Below are positions 17,505 through 29,632 of a stretch of 64,000 nt of DNA, one piece after another. Numbering within the stretch: the first letter of the stretch is position 1; each line of letters opens with the position of its first letter. The notes beneath the pieces were generated by a model. The model did not search any database and was not told where the DNA came from. It worked only from the letters and a program-made list of their open reading frames with translations. Both the position numbers and the translations under genes were made by a program. The stretch comes from Enemella evansiae (lineage in GTDB: Bacteria > Actinomycetota > Actinomycetes > Propionibacteriales > Propionibacteriaceae): positions 743,248-807,247 of the forward strand of contig NZ_NMVP01000001.1 in the NCBI RefSeq assembly GCF_002250705.1. The letters run 5' to 3'.

Positions 17505-18691
17505 ACCCCCAGTCCCCGCGCCTCGACATCGGCCAGGTACGTCTCGGCGTTCCGCTTCGTCTCCCCCACCGAGTCGCCGCCGAACTTCTCCAGGCAGGCG
17601 TCGGCGAGCACCAGCGCGACCATCGCCTCGGCGACCACACCGGCCGCCGGGACGGCGATCACGTCGGAGCGCTGGTGGTGCGCGACGGCCTCCTCGCCGG
17701 TGCTGGTGTCGACGGTGCGCAGCGCCCGCGGGACGGTCGCGATCGGCTTCATCGCGGCGCGGACCCGGAGCAGCTCACCGGTGCTCATCCCGCCCTCGGT
17801 CCCGCCGGCGCGATGGCCGGCCCGGGCGATCCCATCGGCACCCGGCACGATCTCGTCGTGCGCGGCCGAACCCCGGCTGCGGGCCAACTCGAACCCGTCG
17901 CCGACCTCGACCCCCTTGATCGCCTGGATGCCCATCAGCGCGCCGGCGAGCCGGGCGTCGAGGCGCCGGTCCCCCATCGTGTGCGAGCCGAGCCCCGGCG
18001 GGGCTCCGTGCACCAGCACCTCGACGACACCACCGAGGGTGTCGCCGTCCTTGTGCGCCTGGTCGATCTCGGCGACCATCGCGGCCTCGGTCTCCGGGTC
18101 GGCGCAGCGCACCGGCGACGCGTCGATCCGTTCCAGGTCGGCGAATGCGGGCAGCAGCCCCGCCGGTGCCCGGACCGTACCGATCTCGACCACATGGGAG
18201 AAGACGGTGATCCCGTATGCCTGCTCGAGGAAATTCTGCGCCACCCGGCCGAGCGCCACCCGGGCGGCGGTCTCGCGGGCGGAGGCCCGTTCCAGGATCG
18301 GCCGCGCCTCGTCCCAGTCGTACTTCTGCATGCCGACCAGGTCGGCGTGCCCGGGCCGCGGCCGGGTGAGCGGCTTGTTGCGGGCCTGCTCGGCGAGCAC
18401 CGCCGCATCGACCGGGTCGGCCGCCATCACGGTCTCCCACTTGGGCCACTCGGTGTTAGCGACCTGGATCGCGATCGGGGAACCAAGGGTCTCGCCATGG
18501 CGTACGCCACCGAGAATCGTCACCTGATCGGCCTCGAATTTCATCCGGGCCCCGCGGCCGTAACCGAGCCGGCGCCGGGCCAGCGCCGCCGCGATCTCGG
18601 CGGAGGTGATCCGGACATGGGCCGGCATTCCCTCGATCGTCGCGACCAGGGCGGGGCCGTGGGACTCCCCGGCGGTCAGCCAACGCAACAT
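17495..18691 (-). CDS. aroC: Chorismate synthase
   Basis: This 398-residue enzyme converts EPSP to chorismate using reduced FMN. It opens [21 protein letters not shown], and [34 protein letters not shown] and GGMSTGE signatures are all present. The start ATG 18691 has GAGGAG 8 bases upstream; the 10-codon in-frame extension beyond it is not used. It is the first gene of aroC-aroK-aroB, with a GTGA overlap into aroK. The upstream gap of 134 bases to the divergent MFS gene should hold both promoters. Confidence 0.97.
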   Translation of the reverse strand: MLRWLTAGESHGPALVATIEGMPAHVRITSAEIAAALARRRLGYGRGARMKFEADQVTILGGVRHGETLGSPIAIQVANTEWPKWETVMAADPVDAAVLAEQARNKPLTRPRPGHADLVGMQKYDWDEARPILERASARETAARVALGRVAQNFLEQAYGITVFSHVVEIGTVRAPAGLLPAFADLERIDASPVRCADPETEAAMVAEIDQAHKDGDTLGGVVEVLVHGAPPGLGSHTMGDRRLDARLAGALMGIQAIKGVEVGDGFELARSRGSAAHDEIVPGADGIARAGHRAGGTEGGMSTGELLRVRAAMKPIATVPRALRTVDTSTGEEAVAHHQRSDVIAVPAAGVVAEAMVALVLADACLEKFGGDSVGETKRNAETYLADVEARGLGVAR

Positions 18692-18825
18692 GCAAGCACT
18701 CCTCGTGTTCGATCTCGACATGCCAGTCTCCCAGATTCCGGCGCTGCCCCGCGTCCGGTGCGGATCGTGAGAGTGTCAGTGCCGGGTGGAACCGGCGGAA
18801 CCGGTGCAACCGATGAGGGGAGGCG

Positions 18826-19989
18826 GTGCCGATGGTGGACGGGGCTGCCGGATCGCGGCCACGGATCTGGCCGATCTATCTCGGCGGCTTCCTGGGACCC
18901 TTCGGCGCACCGGTGGTGACCACGATGCTGCCCGAGCTCGGCGCCTCCTTCGGTGTCGACATCGCCGCGGCGGCCGCCTCGCTGACCGCCTATCTGGTCC
19001 CGTTCGCCGCCCTGATGCTGATCTCCGGCACGCTGGCCGAGCACTGGGGTCGGCGGCGTACCGTGCGGATCGGCTATCTGGTCTTCGCGCTGGCCTCGAT
19101 CGGCTGCGCGCTGGCCCCGTCGTTCGGGGTGTTCATGGCGGCCCGGGTGCTGCAGGGCGCCGCCAACGCGTTCACCACCCCGGTGCTGGTGGCCGCGATC
19201 ACCGAGCTGGTGCCGGCGCACCGGCTGGGTCGCTCGCTCGGCATCTTCGGGTCGATGCAGGCGACCGGGCAGGCGATGGCCCCGCTCGCCGGCGGGCTGG
19301 CCGCGGCGGTCGACTGGCGGCTCGGTTTCGCCGCGATCACCCTCGTCTCGATCGGACTGGCCCTCGCCCCGCCACCGGATGCGGCCACCCCGAACACCGC
19401 CCACGGCTGGGCCCAGTGGCGGGCGCTCGGCAACCGGCAGCTGGCGACCGCCTGCGTCACCGCGGCGCTGTCCTATCTGACGATGATGGGGGTGGTGATC
19501 CTGGCCGCACTGCACGCCGATCTGCGGTTCGGGCTGGGTCCGACCGAGCGCGGTCTGGCGGTCGCGGTGCTCGGGGTGGCCGGTCTGGCCTCCGGGGCGG
19601 CCACGGGTTCGCTGCTGGACCGGTATCAGGCCCTGGTCGTCGGTGCGGTGCTGAATGTGGTGATGGGGCTGGGTGCGATGGCGGCCGGGCTGTCACCCTG
19701 GCTGGCGGGGCTGATCGTGGCGATCGCGGTGGCCGGCGCGGCCGCCACCGGGACCCGGACCATCTCCCAGCAGCTGGCGGTGACCTCGGTACCGGGCAAC
19801 CGGTCCGGGGCGACCTCGGTGATGCTGGCCTGCCAGTTCACCGGTGCCGCCCTGGCGCCGCTGATCTGGGTGCCGCTCTATCTGGGTCGGCACGGGATGG
19901 CGCTGGTGTACGCCGGGTTGCCGGCGATCGGCGCGGCCCTGGTGCTGCTGCTGGCCTGGCGGCTGCGCTGGGTGGTCAATCCCCGCTGA
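18826..19989 (+). CDS. MFS transporter (drug/metabolite efflux-like)
   Basis: This 387-residue membrane protein has about 12 hydrophobic segments. The cytoplasmic loop 2-3 signature appears as GTLAEHWGRRRTVRIGYLV (residues 67-85), typical of the major facilitator superfamily. The MPELGASFGVDIAAAAASLTAYL opening resembles Bcr/CflA-type exporters. The substrate cannot be told. It separates aroC and aroE, which are close neighbours in many relatives, and its 3' end overlaps aroE by 14 bp. GTG 18826 has a GGGGAGG site upstream; ATG 18832 is the alternative. Confidence 0.88.
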   Translation: MPMVDGAAGSRPRIWPIYLGGFLGPFGAPVVTTMLPELGASFGVDIAAAAASLTAYLVPFAALMLISGTLAEHWGRRRTVRIGYLVFALASIGCALAPSFGVFMAARVLQGAANAFTTPVLVAAITELVPAHRLGRSLGIFGSMQATGQAMAPLAGGLAAAVDWRLGFAAITLVSIGLALAPPPDAATPNTAHGWAQWRALGNRQLATACVTAALSYLTMMGVVILAALHADLRFGLGPTERGLAVAVLGVAGLASGAATGSLLDRYQALVVGAVLNVVMGLGAMAAGLSPWLAGLIVAIAVAGAAATGTRTISQQLAVTSVPGNRSGATSVMLACQFTGAALAPLIWVPLYLGRHGMALVYAGLPAIGAALVLLLAWRLRWVVNPR

Positions 19990-20821
19990 GCCCGGCCCGG
20001 GCAGCACTCCGGGCGACCTCGAAGTCGATCGGCCGGCCGGTGAACCAGCGCACCTGATCGACGGCCTGCCCGGCGAGCAGGTCGAGGCCGTTGAGGACCG
20101 GCCGGCCGGCGCGTTCGGCGGCGGCGGCGAGCGGGGTCGGCCACGGATCGTAGACGCTGTCGAAGATCACCTCGGCAGCTGCGGCCAGCGCCTCGGCGGC
20201 ACCGACCACCCCGTCGGCGGGGACGGTGGAGATCACCAGAGCGGCGGGGGTCGGCTCGGTTCCGGGTGGGCGGACGGTCGCGGCCAGGCCGAGCGATTCG
20301 GCGAGCTGGACCACCCCGCGGGCCCGCTCGGCGCTGCGGACCACGAACTGCACCTCGCGCGTACCCAGGCCCGCCAGCGCGGCGACCGCGGAGCGGGCGG
20401 TCGCGCCGTTGCCGATGATCACCGCGGTGGGCACCTGGTCGATGCCGTGGGCGGCGAGCGCGATCCGGAAACCGGCCACATCGGTGTTGCGGGCCGCGAT
20501 CGCGCCCTCGTCGAAGATCAGCGTGTTCGCGACCCCGGTGAGGGCGACCGGTTCGTCGCCGACACCGAGCCGGGCGGCGTCCTCCTTGTGCGGCATGGTG
20601 ACGCTCAGCCCGCGCCAGCTGGCATCCAGCCCGGCCACGAACTTCGGCAGCCCGCCGGGCGCGATGTCGTGGCGCTGGTAGTCCCAGTCCAGCCCGAGCC
20701 GGGCGTACGCCGCCCGGTGGATCGCCGGGGACAGCGAGTGCCGCACCGGATGACCGACCACGGCGCACTGTCTCCTCGAGCCGGCCGAGCCTGTGGGCCG
20801 GGCCGGCCCCGCACTCAGCAC
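19976..20821 (-). CDS. aroE: Shikimate dehydrogenase
   Basis: The protein has about 281 residues. Substrate motifs VVGHPVRHSLSPAIHRAAY and VTMPHKEDAA (catalytic Lys) lie in the N-terminal domain and the NADP site IIGNGATARSAVAAL in the second. It reduces 3-dehydroshikimate. GTG 20821 overlaps the mltG stop and is preferred. GTG 20842 is also in frame. GTG 20761 has GAGGAG at 20772-20777 but would remove part of the first beta-strand. It is the last gene of alaS-ruvX-mltG-aroE. Confidence 0.94.
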   Translation of the reverse strand: MLSAGPARPTGSAGSRRQCAVVGHPVRHSLSPAIHRAAYARLGLDWDYQRHDIAPGGLPKFVAGLDASWRGLSVTMPHKEDAARLGVGDEPVALTGVANTLIFDEGAIAARNTDVAGFRIALAAHGIDQVPTAVIIGNGATARSAVAALAGLGTREVQFVVRSAERARGVVQLAESLGLAATVRPPGTEPTPAALVISTVPADGVVGAAEALAAAAEVIFDSVYDPWPTPLAAAAERAGRPVLNGLDLLAGQAVDQVRWFTGRPIDFEVARSAARAGLSGD

Positions 20822-21921
20822 TTGCCGGGGTTCGCCTGACACCAGTCCTGGAACTTCTTCACATTCGCCTGGTGGCCGTTGAAGTCGTCGGCGAACAGGG
20901 TCTCACCGGTGTCCAGGTTGACCGCGACGAAGAACTTCCAGTTGCCCGGTACCGGGTTGGCGGCGGCCTCCAGGGCCTGCTTGCCGGGGGCGCCGATCGG
21001 GCCGGCCGGCAGGCCGGGCACCACATAGGTGTTGTAGGGCGAGGGGTTGGCGCGTTCCTCGTCGCTGGTCGTCGCACCGGCACCGCGGGGCTTGTTGTTG
21101 GCGTATTCGACGGTGGTGTCGAGCTGCAGCTTCATCCCCGAGTCGAGCCGGTTGTAGAGCACCCGGGCGACCTTCGCGCGGTCCTCGGGGCGGCGTACCT
21201 CGGCCTCGATGATGGAGGCGACGATGACCACATCGCGCGGGCTACGGTTGAGCTGCTTGGCCTTGCTCTCCAGCTGCACCTCACCGGCCTTGCGGTTGAA
21301 GTTCGCGGTCATCTGCTTGAGCGCGGCGTTCGGATCGTTGCCGGACATCTCATAGGTGTCGGGGAACAGGAAGCCCTCGGGGTTGCCGTTGGCCCACGGG
21401 CTCAGCCCGTACTGGTCGGGCTTGGCCAGCGCCTCGCGGTACTTCTCCTCGGGGATGTCGGTCTGCCGGGACAGTTCGCTCACCTGCTCACCGATCCGCA
21501 GCCCCTCGCGGATCAGGAACTTCTTGCCGCCCTTGACGCCGGCGTCCAGCATCGCCTGGATGGCGTCGCGGGCCCGCATGTGGGTCTTCAGCGCGTAGCT
21601 GCCGGCCTGCAGCTGCTGGATGTTGGGGAACTCGACCTTGGCCTTGTCGAAGGCGTCGGTGGAGGCGATCACCTCGTTGTCCTTGAGGATCGAGCCGATC
21701 TCGTCGACCGTGGACCCCTGCGGGATCTCGATCGACACATCGGCATTGCCCGGTCCCGGGTAGTCCTCGACGGCGAAGGCGCTGGTCACCACCCCGGAGA
21801 CCTTGTTGTAGGCGAACAGTCCCCCGCCGACCAGGACGGCCAGGGAGAGGAGCACGGCGAACGCGCTCTTGGCGTGCCGGGCCACCTCGCTCCAGTTCCG
21901 GCGCTGGTGCTCCGGATCCAT
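20815..21921 (-). CDS. mltG: Endolytic transglycosylase MltG (YceG-like)
   Basis: The 368-residue protein has one membrane anchor near residues 18-40 (AFAVLLSLAVLVGGGLFAYN) and an extracytoplasmic YceG domain. Signatures are VSIEIPQGSTVDEIGSIL (LysM-like), LEGFLFPDTYE-type GFLFPDTYEM, the catalytic region VIVASIIEAEVRRPED with its conserved glutamate, and YNTYVVPGLPAGPIGAPG. It cuts nascent glycan strands and terminates peptidoglycan polymerisation. ATG 21921 is used; TTG 21933, overlapping the ruvX stop and better spaced from GGAG, is a real alternative. Confidence 0.94.
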   Translation of the reverse strand: MDPEHQRRNWSEVARHAKSAFAVLLSLAVLVGGGLFAYNKVSGVVTSAFAVEDYPGPGNADVSIEIPQGSTVDEIGSILKDNEVIASTDAFDKAKVEFPNIQQLQAGSYALKTHMRARDAIQAMLDAGVKGGKKFLIREGLRIGEQVSELSRQTDIPEEKYREALAKPDQYGLSPWANGNPEGFLFPDTYEMSGNDPNAALKQMTANFNRKAGEVQLESKAKQLNRSPRDVVIVASIIEAEVRRPEDRAKVARVLYNRLDSGMKLQLDTTVEYANNKPRGAGATTSDEERANPSPYNTYVVPGLPAGPIGAPGKQALEAAANPVPGNWKFFVAVNLDTGETLFADDFNGHQANVKKFQDWCQANPGKC

Positions 21922-21929
21922 CAGACTGC

Positions 21930-22402
21930 TCAAGCCTCGTCTCCTCGTTCGCTCGTCTCGGCCAGCAACTCGCCGGGCGGGCGGCCGGTCCGCCGTTCCG
22001 CCTCCAGCGCCTGCTCGAGGATCGTCACCGCGGCGACCTGGTCGATCACTGCCCGCTGCTGCTTGGCCTTCCGCCCCCGCTGCGACAGCGTACGCGCGGC
22101 GGTGACGGTGGTCAGCCGTTCGTCGAGCAAGCGTACCTGAACGCCCGAAAGCCGCCCGGCGAGCGCGAGCGCGTGTTGGCGGATCTTCGCCGCGGCCGGG
22201 CCCTCGCTCCCGGACAGCGACCGGGGCAGTCCGACGACCACCTCGAAGGGCTCGTACTCGGCGACCAGCGCGGCGATCCGGTCCAGGCTCTGCTTGTTCC
22301 CGGGCACGGTTTCGACCGGGTACGCCAACGTGCCGGCCCCATCGCAGGCCGCCACCCCGATCCGGGCGTCCCCCCAGTCGAGCGCCAGCCGTACGCCGGT
22401 TC

Positions 22403-22406
<4 letters not shown>
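21930..22406 (-). CDS. ruvX: Holliday junction resolvase-like YqgF/RuvX
   Basis: This 158-residue RNase H-fold protein has RLALDWGDARIGVAAC holding the first acidic residue, VVGLPRSLSGSEGPAA, and LLDERLTTVTAARTL with the conserved Asp-Glu. It is a putative Holliday junction resolvase or pre-16S rRNA processing nuclease. It starts at GTG 22406, overlapping the alaS stop as GTGA, and runs into mltG with minimal spacing, the usual actinobacterial order. Confidence 0.95.
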
Positions 22407-25093
<2,687 letters not shown>

Positions 25094-25160
25094 GGGTTGC
25101 CCTGTTCTCGTGCTGGATGTGGGACGCAACCACCCAGTCTAGCGGGGCACACCATCTATG

Positions 25161-25277
25161 TTCATCGAGTAGCCCCGGGGTGCCGCAGCGCAGCAAGGCA
25201 CCCCGACGCCCCACGTTCATCGAGTAGCCGTGCGCTGCCGAAGCGAAGCAAGGCAGGGCACGGCGTGTCGAGATGAA
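25161..25277. repeat. Dispersed hairpin repeat, two adjacent copies
   Basis: Copy 25161-25204 has outer TTCATCGAGTAG and a perfect stem GGGGTGCC/GGCACCCC, but lacks the far terminus. Copy 25216-25277 is complete: TTCATCGAGTAG, stem of 12 of 13 paired bases, loop GAAGCGAAGCAA, and TGTCGAGATGAA. The complete copy ends 22 bases from the stop of the small membrane protein. These belong to the family also found at 28458, 32758, 32837, 54474 and about 61352. Confidence 0.9.
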
Positions 25278-25298
25278 CCCACCCGAACCGCCCGAGCC

Positions 25299-25577
25299 TC
25301 AGGGCCGGGTCGACGGGTGATCCGTTGGCGTGTACTCGGCCTTGCGCAGTTCCTCGCGCCGCTCGTCGGCGCCCTCCTTGACCGCACCGGCGACATCGCC
25401 GACCTTGGTGCTCACCCTGACCGTGGTGTCGACGAGTTCGCGGCCGAGCTGCTTGGCCACCGCCTTGGGCGCCTGGTTGGCGTACTCCTTGGCCTTCTCC
25501 TTGCCGCGCGCCACGAACCACGCACCGGTGACGAAGCCGAAGAGGAACCAGGAGAATCGACGCAGGAACCGGAACAT
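25299..25577 (-). CDS. Small membrane-anchored protein upstream of alaS
   Basis: This 92-residue protein has one hydrophobic N-terminal segment (FSWFLFGFVTGAWFVA, residues 8-23), then a charged helical tail of about 65 residues. Short membrane proteins of this kind (for example DUF6167) commonly precede alaS in actinobacteria, so position supports it being real. Function is unknown. No ribosome site stands out before ATG 25577. The 205 bases down to alaS hold repeat copies. Confidence 0.75.
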   Translation of the reverse strand: MFRFLRRFSWFLFGFVTGAWFVARGKEKAKEYANQAPKAVAKQLGRELVDTTVRVSTKVGDVAGAVKEGADERREELRKAEYTPTDHPSTRP

Positions 25578-25620
25578 GGCAGCCAGCCTAACGAGCCGCC
25601 GCGGGGCGATCGGACCGGGC

Positions 25621-25690
25621 CTTGCTAATGATCATGGAATATTCGTACTTATATTTGAATACTTCAGATGAAGGGCCGAATTTTCCATGG
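25621..25690. other. AT-rich island with short palindromes
   Basis: This stretch is strikingly AT-rich against its surroundings. It contains GAATATTC (25637-25644), TGAATACTTCA (25656-25666) and distant complements CATGGAA (25633-25639) and TTCCATG (25683-25689). It lies just upstream of the deleted P-loop kinase. It may be a promoter or operator region, or a remnant of transferred DNA. No known binding site was recognised. Confidence 0.6.
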
Positions 25691-26052
25691 TCATTTTCGT
25701 CGGCCGGGTCATCCGTATCGTGGAGCACGTGCTGATCTGGATCAACGGTGCCTTCGGCGCCGGGAAGACCCACACCGCCTTCGAACTGCACCGCCGACTC
25801 CCCGATGCCCACGTCGCCGATCCAGAACTGATCGGCTTCGCGCTGCGCCGCGCCCTGCCACCCGAGTGCCAACCCGATTTCCAGGACCTGCCGCAGTGGC
25901 GTGCAGGGGTCGTCGAGACCGACAACCGCAGCACCGATGAGGTGGTGGAGTGGATCGCCGCCGATGCCGGGTTGCACCTCTCCCGCCCCTGTCTCTCGCC
26001 GATCGCCTACCAGTTCCGCCGGCTCGCCGTCGGCGTACGCCATATCCGCTGA
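25687..26052 (+). pseudogene. P-loop kinase/ATPase remnant with internal deletion
   Basis: The frame encodes [20 protein letters not shown] (Walker A), then [15 protein letters not shown] and [14 protein letters not shown]. These are the first third of a common actinobacterial ATP-binding/kinase family of about 180 residues. It then jumps to [18 protein letters not shown], which looks like the family's C-terminal VDTxxxTPEEVA helix. Roughly 80-90 middle residues, including the lid and second active-site half, are missing without a frameshift. GTG 25729 or 25720 would be the original start; ATG 25687 is the longest. It is probably non-functional, inferred from remembered family layout. Confidence 0.65.
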
Positions 26053-26066
26053 CCTGGAGGCGCCCG

Positions 26067-26681
26067 ATGTCCACCGCGCTCGACCTGGCGTACCCCTTCG
26101 AAGGCCGCTGGCTGGTGCAGAACAGCCCAGCGAACCGGGTACCGAGTCATGGCACCACCCGCTTCGCGACGGCGTATGCGATCGACTTCGTCCCAGTCGA
26201 CGAGCACGGTCGCACGGCCCGGTTCGGGCTGAGCTCACTGCTGCGCCCGGAGTCGCCCGACCACTTTCCCGGTTTTGGCCGACCGATCCTGGCACCGATC
26301 GCCGGGACCGTCGTCGCCACCCATGGCAGCGAACCCGACCACCCGGCGCACCGCGGTCTCCCGTCGGTGGGGTACGCCCTGAGCCAGGGTCGGCGCGCGG
26401 CCGCGGGCTGGCTCGCGCTGGCCGGGAATCACGTGTTCATCCAGACCGACCGCGGGCCGGTGATCGCGCTCTGCCACCTGCAGCGCGACAGCATCTCGGT
26501 CGCCGTCGGTGATCTGGTGACCGCCGGCGAGCCGGCCGGGCGTTGCGGGAACTCCGGCAACAGCACCGAACCGCATCTGCACCTGCAGGCGATCTCGACC
26601 GCGGAGATCGCACGCGCCCAGGCGGTATCGATCACGATCGGTGGTGGACTCCCCCGCAACGGCGAGTTCGTGCGGGCCTGA
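26067..26681 (+). CDS. M23-family (LytM-like) metallopeptidase without signal peptide
   Basis: The protein has 204 residues. The zinc ligands appear as HGTTRFATAYAIDFV (His and Asp) and EPHLHLQ (HxH), with GNHVFIQTDRGPVIALCHLQ and VTAGEPAGRCGNSGNS between them, the LytM core. Active LytM enzymes cut peptidoglycan crosslinks, but no export signal is visible, so the cellular target is unclear. CTGGAGG lies 8 bases before ATG 26067. It follows the kinase remnant by 14 bases. Confidence 0.88.
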   Translation: MSTALDLAYPFEGRWLVQNSPANRVPSHGTTRFATAYAIDFVPVDEHGRTARFGLSSLLRPESPDHFPGFGRPILAPIAGTVVATHGSEPDHPAHRGLPSVGYALSQGRRAAAGWLALAGNHVFIQTDRGPVIALCHLQRDSISVAVGDLVTAGEPAGRCGNSGNSTEPHLHLQAISTAEIARAQAVSITIGGGLPRNGEFVRA

Positions 26682-26713
26682 GGACTGAACCCTCCCGTGA
26701 CTACCGTCTCATC

Positions 26714-26992
26714 ATGGGACTCTTTGAAGACAAGCAGAACGCCACGGTCGACGGTCGCCCGGTACGAGTGGTTGGCAAGACCGGCCCGGTGCACTCGAAC
26801 TGGACCCTGTTCGAGGCCGACGAGGTGCTCGATGAGAAGAAGGCCGACAGCTCGCCGATCACGCTGACCGGCACCCTGTCCACCGGGACCCCGGTATCGG
26901 CCGAGGTGGCCCAGGGAACGTTCGGTCCGACGACCGTGCGGATCTCCGCCAACGGTGAGACCGTCGCCGAGTTCGACGGGTTCGTCGCCTGA
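26714..26992 (+). CDS. Small hypothetical protein
   Basis: This 92-residue, mostly beta-predicted, acidic soluble protein (MGLFEDKQNATVDGRP, then SNWTLFEADEVLDEKKADS and a C-terminal GETVAEFDGFVA) has no signal peptide or known motif. Codon use looks normal for the window. I do not recognise a family. It lies 32 bases after the M23 gene on the same strand and 24 bases from the convergent rarA gene. Confidence 0.7.
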   Translation: MGLFEDKQNATVDGRPVRVVGKTGPVHSNWTLFEADEVLDEKKADSSPITLTGTLSTGTPVSAEVAQGTFGPTTVRISANGETVAEFDGFVA

Positions 26993-27016
26993 CCGATCGC
27001 AGCGAACCGATCCGGG

Positions 27017-28399
27017 TCAGTCGCCGGAATCCTTGCCCAGCAGCTCGTTGATGATCTCCAGCCGCTGCCGCATGGTGGCCTCGTGGCCGTGGTCGGTGGG
27101 TTTGTAGTAGCGGGCGTCGACGAGTTCGTCGGGCAGGTACTGCTGCTTGGCGACCCCGCGGTCGTGGTCGTGGGCGTACTGGTAACCCTTGCCGTGGCCG
27201 AGGCCCTTCGCGCCGGCATAGTGCGCATCGCGCAGGTGCATCGGTACCAGCCCGATCCGGCCGGCCTCGACATCGGCGGTGGCCTTGTTGAGACCCATGT
27301 ACGCCGCATTCGACTTCGGCGCCATCGCGCAGGCGACCACCGCATGGCCGAGGTTGATCCGGGCCTCCGGCATCCCGATCAACTGGACCGCCTGGGCGGC
27401 GGCGATGCAGGTCTGCAGCACGCTGGAATCGGCCATCCCGATGTCCTCGCTGGCGAGGATCACCAGCCGGCGGGCGATGAACCGCGGGTCCTCCCCCGCC
27501 GCGATCATCCGCGCCAAGTAGTGCAGCGAGGCGTCCACATCCGAACCCCGCATGGATTTGATGAAGGCCGAGATGACGTCGTAGTGCTGGTCGCCGTCCT
27601 TGTCGTAGCGGACCGCGGCCTTGTCCACCGCGCGCTCGACGCTGTCCAGGTCGATCTCGGTGCCGCCCGCGGCCTCGGCGCCGGCGGCGGCCTCCTCGAG
27701 GAAGGTGAGCACCCGGCGGGCGTCGCCGCCGGCCATCCGGATCACCGCGTCCCGGGCGTCCTGGGTGAGGGTGTACGCCTCCCCCGCGCTGGTGCGCAGG
27801 CCGCGCTCGTCATCCAGTGCGCGGTCGATGAGGGTGTTGATGTCGTCTTCGGTGAGCGGTTTCAGGGTGAGCAGCAGCGACCGGGACAGCAGCGGAGAGA
27901 TCACCGAGAAGCTCGGATTCTCCGTGGTGGCAGCGATCAGGGTGACGATCCGGTTCTCCACCGCCGGCAGCAGCACATCCTGCTGGGCCTTGGAGAAGCG
28001 GTGCACCTCGTCGACGAAGAGCACCGTGCGCTGCCCGCGGGCCAGGTCGCGGCGCGCGGTGTCGAGGACCTGGCGGACGTCCTTGACTCCGGCGGTGACC
28101 GCGGAGATCTCGACGAATTTGGCGTCGTTGGAACGCGACACCACCGAGGCGATGGTGGTCTTGCCGACCCCGGGAGGCCCCCACAGGAAAACGCTCATCG
28201 CGGCCTGCCCACCGGCCAACCGCCGCAGCGGGGATCCCTTGCCCAGCAGGTGTTGCTGGCCGACGATCTCATCAACGGTCCGCGGCCGCAGCCGCACCGC
28301 CAGCGGCGCCCCGGCATGGTCGGTCCCGCTCAGGCTGCCGCCCGTCGTCCCGCTCGCCGCCTTGGGCTCGCTGACGTTCCCGAAGAGATCCTCTGTCAC
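27017..28399 (-). CDS. rarA: Replication-associated recombination protein A (RarA/MgsA AAA ATPase)
   Basis: This 460-residue clamp-loader-like AAA+ protein has TVDEIVGQQHLLGKGSPLRRL, Walker A WGPPGVGKTTI, Walker B LFVDEVHRFSKAQQD and sensor 1 ATTENPSFSVISPLLSR, followed by the tetramerisation domain with GMPEARINLGHAVV. It acts at stalled forks and SSB-coated gaps. Its start lies 118 bases from the nrdF 3' end. A hairpin repeat fills that gap. Confidence 0.96.
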   Translation of the reverse strand: MTEDLFGNVSEPKAASGTTGGSLSGTDHAGAPLAVRLRPRTVDEIVGQQHLLGKGSPLRRLAGGQAAMSVFLWGPPGVGKTTIASVVSRSNDAKFVEISAVTAGVKDVRQVLDTARRDLARGQRTVLFVDEVHRFSKAQQDVLLPAVENRIVTLIAATTENPSFSVISPLLSRSLLLTLKPLTEDDINTLIDRALDDERGLRTSAGEAYTLTQDARDAVIRMAGGDARRVLTFLEEAAAGAEAAGGTEIDLDSVERAVDKAAVRYDKDGDQHYDVISAFIKSMRGSDVDASLHYLARMIAAGEDPRFIARRLVILASEDIGMADSSVLQTCIAAAQAVQLIGMPEARINLGHAVVACAMAPKSNAAYMGLNKATADVEAGRIGLVPMHLRDAHYAGAKGLGHGKGYQYAHDHDRGVAKQQYLPDELVDARYYKPTDHGHEATMRQRLEIINELLGKDSGD

Positions 28400-28457
28400 C
28401 CGACGAGCCTACCGCCAGGCACCGACAGCAGGCGCCCCCACGCTCCTCGGATCGAGG

Positions 28458-28515
28458 TCATCTCGACACGCTGCCTCGACTCCGCTTCGCTACGCCGAGC
28501 CAGCTACTCGATGAA
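28458..28515. repeat. Dispersed hairpin repeat, abutting the nrdF stop
   Basis: The copy is reverse oriented: TCATCTCGACA, an imperfect stem around CTCCGCTTCGCTACG, then CTACTCGATGAA. Its end is 2 bases from the nrdF stop codon. The loop matches other family members by reverse complement. A role as 3' terminator or transcript end is plausible. Confidence 0.88.
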
Positions 28516-28517
28516 CG

Positions 28518-29534
<1,017 letters not shown>

Positions 29535-29565
29535 TCACAACTTGGTTCGTTCGTTTCGCAGGGGT

Positions 29566-29631
29566 GGCTTCGACTCGCTCGTTCCTCGCTCGCTCAGCCA
29601 TCGTGGGTAGGGCTCGCTCAGCCATCGTGGG
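29566..29631. repeat. Repeat block between nrdE and nrdF
   Basis: The block holds CTTCGACTCGCTCG, as also seen at 61303-61316, and an exact 20-bp direct repeat GCTCGCTCAGCCATCGTGGG at 29588-29607 and 29612-29631. It ends 1 base from the nrdE stop codon. This is a second repeat type, different in sequence from the CATCGAGTAG family, with the same stop-adjacent position. Confidence 0.85.
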
Positions 29632-29632
29632 G

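Noticed and set aside
25094..25298. T-box or other leader before alaS
   Set aside because: No T-box core, specifier loop or antiterminator was recognised; the gap is filled by the dispersed hairpin repeats.
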